A stretch of 64,000 bases of DNA from Deltaproteobacteria bacterium (GTDB lineage Bacteria; Myxococcota_A; UBA9160; UBA4427): positions 310,001-374,000 of the forward strand of contig JAJDAO010000050.1 of assembly GCA_029261835.1 (NCBI GenBank), read 5' to 3'. Shown here piece by piece: positions 30,993 through 40,924 of the stretch. Each line of letters starts with the position of its first letter. Position 1 is the stretch's first letter. A program made the translations under genes and the position numbers. Below the pieces are notes generated by a model. It ran no database searches and was not told the origin of the DNA. It saw nothing but the letters and a program-made list of their open reading frames with translations.

Positions 30993-33737
30993 CTAGCCAG
31001 CCAGGTAGGCTTCGAGCTGCGGTCCCGTCCGGGTGCGGAACTCCGCGTACCAATCGAAGAGCTCCAGCGCTTGTTGCAGCGCACGATCGGCCGCCGGCAG
31101 TGGGTTCTCCCGGAAGAAATCCGCCACCTCCCTGCGGTAGGCCTCCGTCAACAGTGCGGGTGTCGAGGCGACGAGTCTGCTGCCGAGCTGAGGCGGCAGC
31201 TGCTTGCGGAGCTTGCTCCAGCGCCGCTTGATGAAGGCCCAGGTGGGTTGGCAGGCGTGGCGATTGGCGAACAGGCGCATCAGCAGGAAGGCCACATCCT
31301 GGCTGGCGACCTGGTCGCTGAGGCACAGCTCGAGGCTGCGCTCGATCAGCGCCGGGTCGCTGAAGTCGCCCAGGGCGAGCAGGAAGCGACGTTCCTCCTG
31401 GGGCGTGCGCGCTTTCTGCATGGCGGCGAGTAGACGCTCGTAGAGCTGCGCATCACCTCGCATGGTTGCCATCGTAACGACGCAGTCCGCCAGGTTGGGG
31501 GCCAGCGTGCTGCGATCTTCCAGGTAGCATTGGCAGCGCCGCGAAGCCTCCTCCAAGACCGCGGAGGCCTCGCCGATCACACCCACGATGTCCAGTATCC
31601 GGGCGCGTCTCAGTCGAGTGTCATCATCCTCACGCGGTGCTGGTTGCCAACCCAGCTCGTCCACTTGCCCGCCGAAGTAGACCTCGACCCAGGCTCGCAA
31701 GCGGGGCTCACTCTCGGGAACGATATCGGGTGCGAGTCGCTTGCTCAGCGACAGGAGCGGCACACTCACTGCGGCCAGGACGTCGGGGTCCCGATCTGCT
31801 CCGAGAGCGGCGGCCAAGTCGAGCAGGTCCGCCAGGGGCACGTGGCCGGAGCGAACCAGGGCCCACTGGTGATCCACCAGACCCTGGCGCTCGATGGGTT
31901 TCAGGCTCGGCAGCTCATCAATGAGATCGCGAAGTTCGCTCTGTCCGTGAAGCGGCCGGAAGAACGCGCCTTCGTTCGCATTGGCGTAAATGAAGGTCAG
32001 GTCTGCGCCGTGCGCTGGAATCTGCTCGTTGACGCGTGTGAGCAAGTGGCGCACCAGGCGCGTCTCTCCGGACCGACCGGTGCCGATGCGGCCTACGAGC
32101 GGGACGGGCCAGCGCGGGCGCGCCACCTGTCTGCCGGTTCGTCGACGGCGCGGCGGGGCGAGCAGCAGCCGCTCCTGCCGCAGGTCGATGATACCGAGTC
32201 CGTCCTTCTCCTTGCGCGAAATCGACACCACTGGGTGTCCGTCCTGCTCCAGCCAGGGCCGCACGATGCTCTCCACCCCCTGCCCCGATGCCTCGGAGAG
32301 AGCATTCCATAGATCGGCCGCGACGCTGTTGGACTCGCGGTGGCGGCGAATGTAGAGCTGCACGCCCTCACGAAACGCCTCTCTGCCCAAGTAGCGTTCC
32401 ACCATGCGGATTACGGCAGCACCCTTTTCGTAGGTGATGAGGTCGAAGTTCTCGGTCGCCTCCGCGGCACTCCGCACCGGCGCGTAGATGGGGTGTGTAT
32501 GCTTCAGTGCGTCGATGTCCAGCGCTGCGGCACGGCGATGCTGAAACGTCTGCCACATCTTCCACTCGGGCTTCCAGTGGTCGAGCACCGCAAAGGCCAT
32601 CCACGTGGCGAAGGCCTCGTTGAGCCAGAGATCATCCCACCAAGCCATCGTTACGAGATCGCCGAACCACATGTGGGCCAGCTCGTGGCAGATTACTTCG
32701 GCTGCACGCTTCTGCTCCGTCAGTGTGGCAGTCTGCGGATCGAGCAGCAGCAGGGTCTCCCGAAAGAAGACAGCGCCGGGATTCTCCATGGCGCCAAACT
32801 CGAAATCCGGCACGGCAAGCAGGTCGAGCTTGCTGTACGGGTAGGGGAGATCGAAGTACTCCTCGAGGCGGTGCAGACTCTCCCGCGCCACGTCCAGGGC
32901 AAAGTCCGCCATGCCCTGCTTGCCTGGGACGCACCAGACACGGATCTCGTTGGATCTGCAGAATACGGGTTGCGAGCACTCGAGCTCTCCCACCGCCAGG
33001 GCGATCAGGTAGCTCGACAGCAGGGGCGTGGCTGCGAAGTGAACCGTCTTGCGCCCGTCGTCGTGGAGTTCCTCGCTTTCGATCGGGCTGTTGGAGAGAA
33101 CGACGTTTCGCGCGCTCGTCGTAGCCGTGATTCGGTAGCGAGCCTTCATGCCCGGCTCGTCGAAACACGGGAAGAAACGGCGCGCGTGGGTGGTTGCGAG
33201 CTGGCTGAAGGCGAAGCGGCGTTCACCGACCTCGGCCTGGTACAGACCGCAGAGATCGCGGCGCAGGCGCCCGGCGAAGGCGAGCTCGAGCCGCGCGTGG
33301 CCGGCGGGAAGCGGCTGGTCAAAGTGGATCTCCACCGTTTCGCGCTCTGGGTGGGAGATGATCCTTCCCCGCTGCTGCCGGCCCGAAACCCGGACCCGCG
33401 CGCGACTCACACGGATGTCGCACGCGTGCAGCTCGATGCTGGATCGCCGTCTTCCGAGCTGCAGGTTGACCCCGACCTCACCGCGGTACGCATCGGAAGC
33501 CGCGGGATCGACCTCGAGCTGAATATCCAGCGAGGTGGGGCGAACATCGGGAGCTAGCCGAGCACCGCGTGCGGGCCGCCTTACGCCCTGCGAGCTGCTG
33601 CGTTGTTTCGCGGCTTTGCCCGCTCGCTTGGCGTTCGGCTTCGCATCGCTCTCACGGCCTCCGGTTTGGGAGGAGCCGCGGCGGGCCTTGCCCTTCGCGG
33701 GCTTTCGCGAGGCGGAGGTCTTGGCTCTCGCCGTCAC
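30993..33737 (-). CDS. pepN: M1-family zinc aminopeptidase (aminopeptidase N type)
   Basis: Zinc aminopeptidase that trims N-terminal residues from peptides. The 914-residue protein has the exopeptidase motif GAMENPG, the zinc site HELAH (H351, E352, H355) with E374 in LWLNEAF, and an ERAP/PepN-like helical C-terminal domain. Before the catalytic part is a basic tail of about 50 residues rich in K, R, A and S, unusual for the family. The GTG start at 33737 has TGGAGGA well placed; no signal peptide is seen, so it is probably cytoplasmic. It converges with the seven-TM gene and is divergent from the symporter. Confidence 0.88.
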   Translation of the reverse strand: MTARAKTSASRKPAKGKARRGSSQTGGRESDAKPNAKRAGKAAKQRSSSQGVRRPARGARLAPDVRPTSLDIQLEVDPAASDAYRGEVGVNLQLGRRRSSIELHACDIRVSRARVRVSGRQQRGRIISHPERETVEIHFDQPLPAGHARLELAFAGRLRRDLCGLYQAEVGERRFAFSQLATTHARRFFPCFDEPGMKARYRITATTSARNVVLSNSPIESEELHDDGRKTVHFAATPLLSSYLIALAVGELECSQPVFCRSNEIRVWCVPGKQGMADFALDVARESLHRLEEYFDLPYPYSKLDLLAVPDFEFGAMENPGAVFFRETLLLLDPQTATLTEQKRAAEVICHELAHMWFGDLVTMAWWDDLWLNEAFATWMAFAVLDHWKPEWKMWQTFQHRRAAALDIDALKHTHPIYAPVRSAAEATENFDLITYEKGAAVIRMVERYLGREAFREGVQLYIRRHRESNSVAADLWNALSEASGQGVESIVRPWLEQDGHPVVSISRKEKDGLGIIDLRQERLLLAPPRRRRTGRQVARPRWPVPLVGRIGTGRSGETRLVRHLLTRVNEQIPAHGADLTFIYANANEGAFFRPLHGQSELRDLIDELPSLKPIERQGLVDHQWALVRSGHVPLADLLDLAAALGADRDPDVLAAVSVPLLSLSKRLAPDIVPESEPRLRAWVEVYFGGQVDELGWQPAPREDDDTRLRRARILDIVGVIGEASAVLEEASRRCQCYLEDRSTLAPNLADCVVTMATMRGDAQLYERLLAAMQKARTPQEERRFLLALGDFSDPALIERSLELCLSDQVASQDVAFLLMRLFANRHACQPTWAFIKRRWSKLRKQLPPQLGSRLVASTPALLTEAYRREVADFFRENPLPAADRALQQALELFDWYAEFRTRTGPQLEAYLAG

Positions 33738-34097
33738 CGGAATCCTCCAGTTTCCATGGCTCGGCGGCCCCGCGTCTCCGGCCTGCCGGTCCGCGTCGTT
33801 ATCCCTTTCCCCAGGCTTGCCCAAGCCATCTTTGTGGCCGGTCTGCAAGTTAGTGCCCGGCGGCGTTCTCCTCAAGCAGAGGTCCGGCCCGTGCCGGGGC
33901 CCGGCTCAACGTGGTGAACCTGATGTCGTTCCGGCAGCTCGGCGCCAGTTGCTCCTGCTCATCGTTGCGCTCGACTCACCGTGTACGCTGGCCGCTACCG
34001 GCATGACCTCGAACGAGCGGCTCTCGGCGGCCGGGCGATCGCTCCGGCGTTATGCTCTGCGTCAGCTCGACAAGCGAGTCAGAGGGGAAGGGGGAGC
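33738..34097. other. Divergent intergenic region (360 bp)
   Basis: Between the aminopeptidase and symporter genes. It holds no gene I can support. The plus side ends with a purine-rich Shine-Dalgarno (AGGGGAAGGGGGAG) before the symporter ATG. No convincing promoter boxes or repeats are seen. Confidence 0.4.
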
Positions 34098-35435
34098 ATG
34101 GCCGCTGGATCACGCGAGCAATGGAATAGCCGGGTGGGCTTCATCGCCGCTGCGGTCGGGTCTGCCGTGGGGCTTGGTAATATGTGGCGCTTCTCCTACC
34201 TGACGGCAGAAAAGGGCGGCGCCGCCTTCGTCGCACTCTATCTGATCTTTACCGCCGCGGTCGGGCTGCCCGTCATGTTGGCTGAGCTCACGCTGGGTCG
34301 TGGTGCGCGCAAGAGCCCGATTCAAGCACTGGCCCACTACGGAGGAGATCGCTGGAAATGGCTCGGGGCGGTCTTCGTGGCTGCTGGCTTCATCATCCTC
34401 TCCTACTACTCGGTGATCGCGGGTTGGACGGTGCGCTACGCGTGTGAAGCGATCTTCACCGGCTTCTCCGATGACCCCGGTCAGCACTTCGCCGCCATCC
34501 GAGAGGGCTGGTCGGCCTTCCTCTTTCACGCCGTCTTCATGGGTGCCACGATGGGTGTCGTCTCGGGCGGCGTGATCAGGGGAATCGAGCGGGTTGCCGT
34601 GATCGCCATGCCCGCACTCTTCGTACTTGTTTGCGGGATCGCGCTCTATGCCGCCACCTTGGATGGCGCCCAAGTCGGCTATCGCTACTACCTCAACGCC
34701 GACTTCACGAACGCGTTTTCGATGGACGTCCTGATCTCCGCTGCAGGCCAGGCATTCTTCAGTCTGAGCCTCGGCATGGGAGCGATGCTCACGTTCGCCA
34801 GCTATCTGCCCCGCGACAGCCACCTCCCCAATGCGTCACTGGCGATTGCCGGTGCCGACTTCGGTGTGGCTTTTCTCGCTGGGCTGATGGTCTTCCCGCT
34901 CATCTTCGCGCTGGGGCTGCAGAGTGATGTCAGTGAGAGCACGCTGGGAGCACTCTTCGTCGCCCTGCCGAAGGCCTTCGTGAGCATGGGTGGCGTCGGG
35001 AGGTTCGTTGGTCTGTGCTTCTTCGTTGCGCTGGTTGTCGGGGCACTCACGTCGGCAATTTCACTGCTCGAGGTCGTGGTCTCAGCTGCTGTGGATGGCC
35101 TGGGGTGGGCGCGCCAACGGGCGACGCTCGTGTTGGGCTTGGTCATTACCGCTCTCGGCGGACTCGCGGCCTGGAACATCGCCGTGCTCGATGTGATGGA
35201 CCAGGTGGCGAACAACCTCTTTCTCGTCGGCGGTGGCTTTGCACTCGCGGTTTTCGTCGGGTGGGTCATGAAGGATCCGATCGGCGAGGTGGAGATTGGG
35301 GCCGAGGGAGTCCGTTGGTTCCTCGGCTGGCGGATCCTGATGCGCTTCGTGGTTCCTGCGGTGCTCCTGGTTGTCCTCTATCACTCGATCCCGACGACGA
35401 TAAAGAACATCTGGGAGCTGCTGACAACACTCTGA
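34098..35435 (+). CDS. Sodium-dependent symporter, NSS/SNF family
   Basis: A LeuT-like Na+-coupled amino-acid or amine symporter in the inner membrane. The 445-residue protein has about eleven or twelve TM helices. TM1 contains FIAAAVGSAVGLGNMWRF, the NSS signature with the unwound sodium/substrate site, followed by AEKGGAAFVALYLIF. Later blocks GAMLTFASYLP (TM6-7) and ALTSAISLLEVV (TM8) are also typical. The ATG is preceded by GGGGGAG. The substrate is unknown. It is followed convergently by plsB. Confidence 0.88.
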   Translation: MAAGSREQWNSRVGFIAAAVGSAVGLGNMWRFSYLTAEKGGAAFVALYLIFTAAVGLPVMLAELTLGRGARKSPIQALAHYGGDRWKWLGAVFVAAGFIILSYYSVIAGWTVRYACEAIFTGFSDDPGQHFAAIREGWSAFLFHAVFMGATMGVVSGGVIRGIERVAVIAMPALFVLVCGIALYAATLDGAQVGYRYYLNADFTNAFSMDVLISAAGQAFFSLSLGMGAMLTFASYLPRDSHLPNASLAIAGADFGVAFLAGLMVFPLIFALGLQSDVSESTLGALFVALPKAFVSMGGVGRFVGLCFFVALVVGALTSAISLLEVVVSAAVDGLGWARQRATLVLGLVITALGGLAAWNIAVLDVMDQVANNLFLVGGGFALAVFVGWVMKDPIGEVEIGAEGVRWFLGWRILMRFVVPAVLLVVLYHSIPTTIKNIWELLTTL

Positions 35436-35465
35436 GGTGCCGTCGGCTTGGTCTCGCGAGTCGGG

Positions 35466-37859
35466 TCAGGGGATGATTCCCGCTCGGCGGCTGGCCCCGA
35501 GTGCGGCGATGGCCTCTACGCGCCTGAGCGCCGCTCGGATCTCCGTGGCGAAAGCCTGACGCCGCTCGCGGATGTCCGAATCACTCGCGGAGAGCAGGCC
35601 GCGATTGTCTGCAAGCTTGAGGGCCGTCTGAAAGAGGACCTTCGAGACGGACGAGGCACTCTCGATATGACGCTGTAGCTGGTACTGCTTGCCGAGGCCG
35701 AGACACTCGGAGAGGAACTGCCCCTCATCGAGTCGCTTGCCGGGCTCGAGCCGCTGCAGATTGTCGCTCACCACCTGGTAGCTTTCCAAGAAGGGGCGCA
35801 GTACGCGGTGGGCACTGAATGGCCGGAAGGATCGGACCAGCCGGCCGGCGCCCTCGGGTCCCTCTGAGATACGTGCCTCCCAGTCCGCGTCCTGAATGGC
35901 GAGTTCGTTGCAGAGCTCTTCGCGGTAGGACTCCTTCTCTGCGAAGAAGAACTCGAACTTGAAGAGATCGCGCAGGCGCATGGCCTCGGCCCAGAACTCC
36001 TGCACCGGATCATCGTATGGGCGCTCGCCAACATGAAGCAGGGCGAGCTCAGCGATGGCCGTGTTGACGAAGAAATGGATGACCGTGTTTCGATAGTACG
36101 CAGCGGCCAGCTGCTGCTCGGCGCCGATCAGATAGACGAGTTCCGGACCTCCGTCGAATCGCGTGACGACGCCGTTTTCTACCAGCGCGTCCAGCGTGAG
36201 CTGTATGCCCGCATCACTCTCGAGATGGAAGAGCTGGGCGGTGGTGGGCAGCTTGCGCTGCTCCACGTAGTGCAGGAGGTTGGCGAGTCCGTGGCGAGTG
36301 TCGGCGACCGTGAAGGCCCGATCGCCGCTCCCGAGCAGGGCGAGCGTGACGAGTGAAGTGGGGGTGATGGGTGTGGCCCGGTTGATGCGGACCGAAACCT
36401 CGAAGGCGATCTTCTGCAGGGCCACGCTGCGTTCGTCGGTATTGGAAACCGCTCCGGGCATCGGCATCCCGAGCTGACTTCGCAGCGAGAGCGGATCTCC
36501 GAAGCGGATATGGATCTTTCCATACCGCCGCCGCAACGCTCTGATGACCCCGATGAACCAGCCGAATCCCTCCTTCTCCTTGGCTCCGCCGCGCTGCTCC
36601 TCCGCGTAGGCGCCCACGTCGTGGATTTGGTCGTAGGCGATCGAAACCGGGATCAAGTGCACGTCATCGCTCTTGCCGCGGCGGTAGGCGTCCACCACGT
36701 ATGCGAGCATTCCGAAACGTGGTGGCAGCATCTTGCCGGAACGTGAGCGCCCGCCCTCGAGATACCACTCCAATGAGAATCGCTTCTCGATCAGGTAGTC
36801 GATGTAGCTGCGCAGTACGTGCTTGTACACGGTGTCGTCGCGGAAGCTCCGGCGGATGAAGAATGTGCCGCTGCGGCGTATCAGCGGCCCCACGGGGAAG
36901 AAATTCATGTTGATTCCGCCGGCCGTGTGGTTCGGCGGCAGGCCGTTCTCATGCAGTGCGTACTGGAGCACGAGATGGTCGAGGTTGGACTTGTGAGTCG
37001 GGAGGAAGACGACCGGGTGGCGCTGGGAGAGCGCCGCTATTCCCGCCAATTGTTCGTGATCGTATTGCAGCCTGTCGCCGTAACCGTGCGCGTAGAGGAG
37101 GTGGATCAGGTGAGCGACGATGTCGATCACGAATGGGCTGTGGGTCGCGGCGATCTCACGGAGCCCGGCCGTTGCTTCGCGGACAACAACCGCCTCCGGC
37201 CGTCCCTCCTCGCGCGCGATCCGTGACAGGCCGCCGCGGAAGGCGGGGCTTCCCAGAATCTCCTGGTCGACCAGGCGAGGTACCTTGTAGCGCGCGCCGC
37301 GCACTCGCCGCTCCGCGCGCTCGAGCGCCAGAGCGGCCTGACGCGCGACGAACTCCGGCAGCCCCGTCGTCGACCCACTGCCACTTCCAGCCGACTTGCT
37401 CCAGCGGGCTCGCAGCTCGGAGGCCGCGGCCGGCTCACCCGCCACGATGCGGCAGCGGTCCAGATTCCGCCGCAAGAGGGAGCGTTGTCTGATGCGGCCC
37501 GGATCCCGGGGATCACCGAAGGTCAGCAGGTCTCCCAGCCGCACCGCCCGTACGCCGTCCTTGAGCCCCGGCAGCCACGCCACGCGCAGTGGGGCGAGCA
37601 CCGGGTCCTCGTCGGTGGCGAGCACTGCCTCGAGTTCCGGGTCGAGCCGGCTTCGCCCGCGGCGACGGGATGAGGGGAGGGTGAGGAGCCGGCAATCTCC
37701 CGCGCGCGCCGTCTCGGGGCGATGGCGCTCGATCCACCCCTCGAGCAGTCGCCGCTCGAGGCGGCTCGAGGCGTCGACGAGAAAGACCACGGCTGAGCCC
37801 GTCGGCGCGACCGGCCAGCGAGGCTCATTGTTGAGCGGGCAGCTCGTCATGCCGCCCAT
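35466..37859 (-). CDS. plsB: Glycerol-3-phosphate 1-O-acyltransferase
   Basis: Inner-membrane associated enzyme that starts phospholipid synthesis by acylating sn-1 of glycerol-3-phosphate. The 797-residue length matches PlsB. The four acyltransferase blocks are visible: LPTHKSNLDHLV (HX4D), FPVGPLIRRSGTFFIRRSF, LEGGRSRSGKMLPP and HLIPVSIAYDQ. The start is ATG at 37859, with another in-frame ATG at 37850. It lies 65 bases after the sugar symporter gene on the same strand. PlsB rather than PlsY suggests a proteobacterial-type lipid pathway. Confidence 0.92.
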   Translation of the reverse strand: MGGMTSCPLNNEPRWPVAPTGSAVVFLVDASSRLERRLLEGWIERHRPETARAGDCRLLTLPSSRRRGRSRLDPELEAVLATDEDPVLAPLRVAWLPGLKDGVRAVRLGDLLTFGDPRDPGRIRQRSLLRRNLDRCRIVAGEPAAASELRARWSKSAGSGSGSTTGLPEFVARQAALALERAERRVRGARYKVPRLVDQEILGSPAFRGGLSRIAREEGRPEAVVVREATAGLREIAATHSPFVIDIVAHLIHLLYAHGYGDRLQYDHEQLAGIAALSQRHPVVFLPTHKSNLDHLVLQYALHENGLPPNHTAGGINMNFFPVGPLIRRSGTFFIRRSFRDDTVYKHVLRSYIDYLIEKRFSLEWYLEGGRSRSGKMLPPRFGMLAYVVDAYRRGKSDDVHLIPVSIAYDQIHDVGAYAEEQRGGAKEKEGFGWFIGVIRALRRRYGKIHIRFGDPLSLRSQLGMPMPGAVSNTDERSVALQKIAFEVSVRINRATPITPTSLVTLALLGSGDRAFTVADTRHGLANLLHYVEQRKLPTTAQLFHLESDAGIQLTLDALVENGVVTRFDGGPELVYLIGAEQQLAAAYYRNTVIHFFVNTAIAELALLHVGERPYDDPVQEFWAEAMRLRDLFKFEFFFAEKESYREELCNELAIQDADWEARISEGPEGAGRLVRSFRPFSAHRVLRPFLESYQVVSDNLQRLEPGKRLDEGQFLSECLGLGKQYQLQRHIESASSVSKVLFQTALKLADNRGLLSASDSDIRERRQAFATEIRAALRRVEAIAALGASRRAGIIP

Positions 37860-37924
37860 TCTACCCGCCTCACCCCACGGTGTCGTGCTCGAAGAACGGG
37901 CCGGATATCGGCCCGATGCCCGAA

Positions 37925-39316
37925 TCAGGTCGAATGGTTCGCGGGCCGCCTTTGCTCGATCTCGCGCAGGATCTCGGCATGGCGGGCGCGGCCCAACGGA
38001 TAGCGGATCGCCACGGCAATCGAGATACAGAGGAAGGCGGCCGGGACGAGCGTCGTGATGAAACGGATGGTCGTGAGCGCGGAGTCTGGCTGCACCGCAC
38101 CCTTGCTGTAGCCGGCGGCCGACAGCACGAATCCAGCCAGCATATACGCCGTGGCGCCGCCCATCTTGCGCAGAAAGGTGAAGACGCCGTTGTAGACGCC
38201 CTCCCTGCGCTCGCCAGAGATCAGCTCGTCCTCGTCGATGACCTCACCGAGCATCGCCCAGGGCATGAGATCGGCCACCGCGTAGCCGACACCCATCAGA
38301 CCGGCGAGGGCGAAGACCGTCCAGCGCGGCCAGCCCGCATCTCCGAAGCACATCGCGATCAGGCAGACGACGAACCACGTCGCCCCGATCACGAAGATGC
38401 GATGCTTGTCCATTCGCCGGGCCGCGCGCAGCCAGAACGGGAGCGAGAGGATCACGACACCCAGCATCGACCACAACGTCCACGCGATGTCCTCGCGCCG
38501 CCCGATCCAGTCGGACAGAAAGAGCGGTACCGTCAGGCCGAGCACATCGACCGAGATGCGCGCAGTCAGGTAGATGACGCAGAGCTTGATATAGGTGGCG
38601 TGATGGGCCAGGCTGCGAATGCCTTCCACGAGTCCCATCGTCTGCTCGATGTTGCGCACGCCCGGCTCGTAACTGACCTTGAAGACGAATGGCCAGACGA
38701 TCATCAACCACAGCGCGATGGCGAATCCAGTTCGAGCGAAACCCGCGGCGCCCTCGCCCAGCATGCCCGAGACGGTAATGAAGCTGGCGGCGACCATCGT
38801 GCCCACGACGGCGGCGGCAGAACGAAAGGTGTTGAGCGAAGTACGCTCGTCGTAGTCGGAGGTCATCTCCGGGATGAGCGCCATGTAGGGAACCGAGAGC
38901 ACGGTCATCGATAGACAGAGGCCGATGTAGATCGTGACGTAGTAGGCGAACATGGCCGCTTGCCCTTCGAAGGGAGTCGTCCACAGCAACGAGAAGCAGA
39001 GACCGAAGGGAATGGCACCGATCAGGAAGTACGGCCGTCGTCGACCCATCTTCCAGCGCGTCGTGTCCGAGATACGCCCCATCAAGGGATCGCTCACGGC
39101 GTCGATGACGCGCGCGGTCCACGCCAGCACGCCCGCGAGCCACGGCTCCAAACCGGCGACCTTCGTCAGGAAGAAGAAGAAGACGAGCGAGAGCGAAGAC
39201 AGCGAGATGTTGATGGTGTGGTCGCCGAGGGCGAAGATCGCCTTCTTGCCGGCGGGCATGGGCGGTGTTGGCGAATGCTCCGACGAGCGGCCGTTCGGAG
39301 CTGTCTGCGCGTTCAT
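37925..39316 (-). CDS. Major-facilitator, GPH-family cation symporter
   Basis: A 463-residue twelve-TM transporter of the glycoside-pentoside-hexuronide:cation group (MelB-like). FALGDHTINISLSSLSLVFF starts TM1, and ARVIDAVSDPLMGRISDTTR with KMGRRRPYFLIGA is the diagnostic loop; YDERTSLNTFRS and MPWAMLGEVIDEDEL are also characteristic. The ATG at 39316 with GAGGG upstream removes a long unrelated N-terminal extension. Sugar, lipid (Spns/MFSD-like) or other cargo cannot be decided. It probably forms a transcript with plsB. Confidence 0.85.
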   Translation of the reverse strand: MNAQTAPNGRSSEHSPTPPMPAGKKAIFALGDHTINISLSSLSLVFFFFLTKVAGLEPWLAGVLAWTARVIDAVSDPLMGRISDTTRWKMGRRRPYFLIGAIPFGLCFSLLWTTPFEGQAAMFAYYVTIYIGLCLSMTVLSVPYMALIPEMTSDYDERTSLNTFRSAAAVVGTMVAASFITVSGMLGEGAAGFARTGFAIALWLMIVWPFVFKVSYEPGVRNIEQTMGLVEGIRSLAHHATYIKLCVIYLTARISVDVLGLTVPLFLSDWIGRREDIAWTLWSMLGVVILSLPFWLRAARRMDKHRIFVIGATWFVVCLIAMCFGDAGWPRWTVFALAGLMGVGYAVADLMPWAMLGEVIDEDELISGERREGVYNGVFTFLRKMGGATAYMLAGFVLSAAGYSKGAVQPDSALTTIRFITTLVPAAFLCISIAVAIRYPLGRARHAEILREIEQRRPANHST

Positions 39317-39377
39317 CGCTGGTCGGCCCTCGGTCCGGCTCTTCTCGGATCGTTCATCTGGAGCAGACAAAGGGTAA

Positions 39378-39409
39378 ACGACCCCGGAAGCATGTGCTCC
39401 CGGGGTCGT
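39378..39409 (-). terminator. Hairpin terminator downstream of the thiolase gene
   Basis: Stem of 14 bp with one mismatch (ACGACCCCGGAAGC with GCTCCCGGGGTCGT) and a four-base loop. It lies 75 bases after the thiolase stop, as read on the minus strand, and upstream of the symporter gene. The following TTACCCTTTGTCT gives only a weak T-rich tract. Confidence 0.6.
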
Positions 39410-39483
39410 CCCGATCAAGAAACCTCAACCTCTGAGTCGTCGGCCGCGAGTGGCCAACTCAGCACTCCGTCAGTCCGGAGTCC

Positions 39484-40677
39484 TCAGCCGAAGTTGGCCT
39501 TGCGATACATCGTCACCACGGCCGCACCACCGAGCCCGAGATTGTGCTGCAGGGCCACCTTCGCACCTTCTACCTGCCTCTTCTCCGCCAGGCCGCGAAG
39601 CTGCCAGTTGAGCTCCGCACACTGCGCCAAACCGGTGGCGCCGAGCGGGTGGCCCTTGGAGATGAGACCGCCGGAGGGGTTGACGACGACCTTGCCGCCG
39701 TAGGTCTGGGCGCCGGAGTCGATGAATTCGCCGGCCTTGCCCTCTTCGCACAGCCCGAGTCCCTCGTAGGTGATGAGCTCGTTGCAGGAGAAGCAGTCGT
39801 GAAGCTCGACCACATCGACGTTTTCGGGCCCGAGACCGGATTGCTCGTAGACATTCTGGGCGGCTGCCCGGCTCATGTCCTGACCGATCATCTTCATCAT
39901 GCTTCCCTCGTAGGAGCTCTTGAAGTCGGTGGCCATGGCCATGCCCAGGATCTCGACAGCCTGGTCCTGCAGATTGTGCTTCTTGACGAAGTCCTCGCTG
40001 GCGAGGATGGCCGCGCCAGAGCCGTCCGAGGTCGGGCAGCACTGCAGCTTGGTGAGCGGGCCATAGACCTGCGGGGCGTTCTTGATGTCGTCGAGCGTGT
40101 ACTCATCCCGGAACTGCGAATACGGGTTGTTGACCGAGTGCTTGTGGTTCTTGTACCCGATCTTGGCGTAGTGCTCGGGCGTAGTGCCGTACTTCTCATT
40201 GTGCTCGATGCCGGCGTTTCCGAACATTTGTGCCGTAGGCGGGCCCGCACCGTAGCCACACTTCTCGACCATGACCTGCATGTGCTTGTCGAGCGCCATG
40301 GTTCGGTCCGTGTACTTGATGCCCAGCGATCCCTTCTCCATCTTCTCGAAGCCGAGCGCCATGACGCAGTCGCTGATACCGCCCTCAACGAACTGCTTGG
40401 CCATGAAGAGGGCTGTCGAGCCGGTCGAGCAGTTGTTGTTCACGTTGTAGATCGGGATGCCCGAGTGGCCGAGCTCGTAGAAGGCGCGCTCGCCACAGGT
40501 GGAGTCGCCGTAGCAGTAGCCAACGGCCGCCTGCTCGATTTCTTCGAACTTGATCCCGGCGTCCTTGATAGCGTTGGTTCCCGCCTCGCGGGCCATGTCG
40601 GGGTAGTCCCAGTCCTTGGAACCGGGCTTTTCGAACTTGGTCATGCCGACGCCGATCACGTAGACCTTCCTGCTCAT
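39484..40677 (-). CDS. SCP2-type thiolase / lipid-transfer thiolase
   Basis: Thiolase-fold enzyme close to the thiolase half of SCP-x; it cleaves 3-oxoacyl-CoA, often of branched or sterol side-chain acids. The 397-residue protein has the nucleophile C83 in [21 protein letters not shown] with a second cysteine, [14 protein letters not shown] and HNLGLGGA. The ATG is preceded by AGGGAG. It is transcribed alone, leftward, with a terminator after it and a palindromic site 79 bases before the start. A role with the racemase at 4994 in branched-chain acyl-CoA breakdown is inferred. Confidence 0.88.
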   Translation of the reverse strand: MSRKVYVIGVGMTKFEKPGSKDWDYPDMAREAGTNAIKDAGIKFEEIEQAAVGYCYGDSTCGERAFYELGHSGIPIYNVNNNCSTGSTALFMAKQFVEGGISDCVMALGFEKMEKGSLGIKYTDRTMALDKHMQVMVEKCGYGAGPPTAQMFGNAGIEHNEKYGTTPEHYAKIGYKNHKHSVNNPYSQFRDEYTLDDIKNAPQVYGPLTKLQCCPTSDGSGAAILASEDFVKKHNLQDQAVEILGMAMATDFKSSYEGSMMKMIGQDMSRAAAQNVYEQSGLGPENVDVVELHDCFSCNELITYEGLGLCEEGKAGEFIDSGAQTYGGKVVVNPSGGLISKGHPLGATGLAQCAELNWQLRGLAEKRQVEGAKVALQHNLGLGGAAVVTMYRKANFG

Positions 40678-40755
40678 GGATTTCTCCCTATGCCGGTCTG
40701 CTGCGAGCCGTCATCTGTCTCTGAGGTCCCGCGCTCTAGGCGATAGATTTGGGGG

Positions 40756-40771
40756 TTGACTTGCGAGTCAA
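40756..40771. promoter_or_regulatory. Operator-like palindrome TTGACTtgcgAGTCAA
   Basis: A perfect 6-4-6 dyad, 79 bases upstream of the thiolase ATG and 154 upstream of the HIT gene. TetR-type repressors of acyl-CoA genes bind sites of this shape. One half-site also resembles a -35 box (TTGACT). No cognate regulator lies in the window. Confidence 0.35.
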
Positions 40772-40924
40772 TCAGTCTAGCACGACAGCCGTCGGCATGA
40801 AGTCGCTCGTCCATAGTGCAGCGTCTTAGAGTAACTACTCGATCCAGAAGAGGAATATTGGACTCGCGGCAGAAGCGGGCTAGGTTTTCGCTCCAGCAGC
40901 CAACCCCTCGAGAGGAGCCGAGCC

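Noticed and set aside
32340..33557. 405-codon plus-strand frame opposite the aminopeptidase
   Set aside because: Shadow of the M1 enzyme; no recognisable features.
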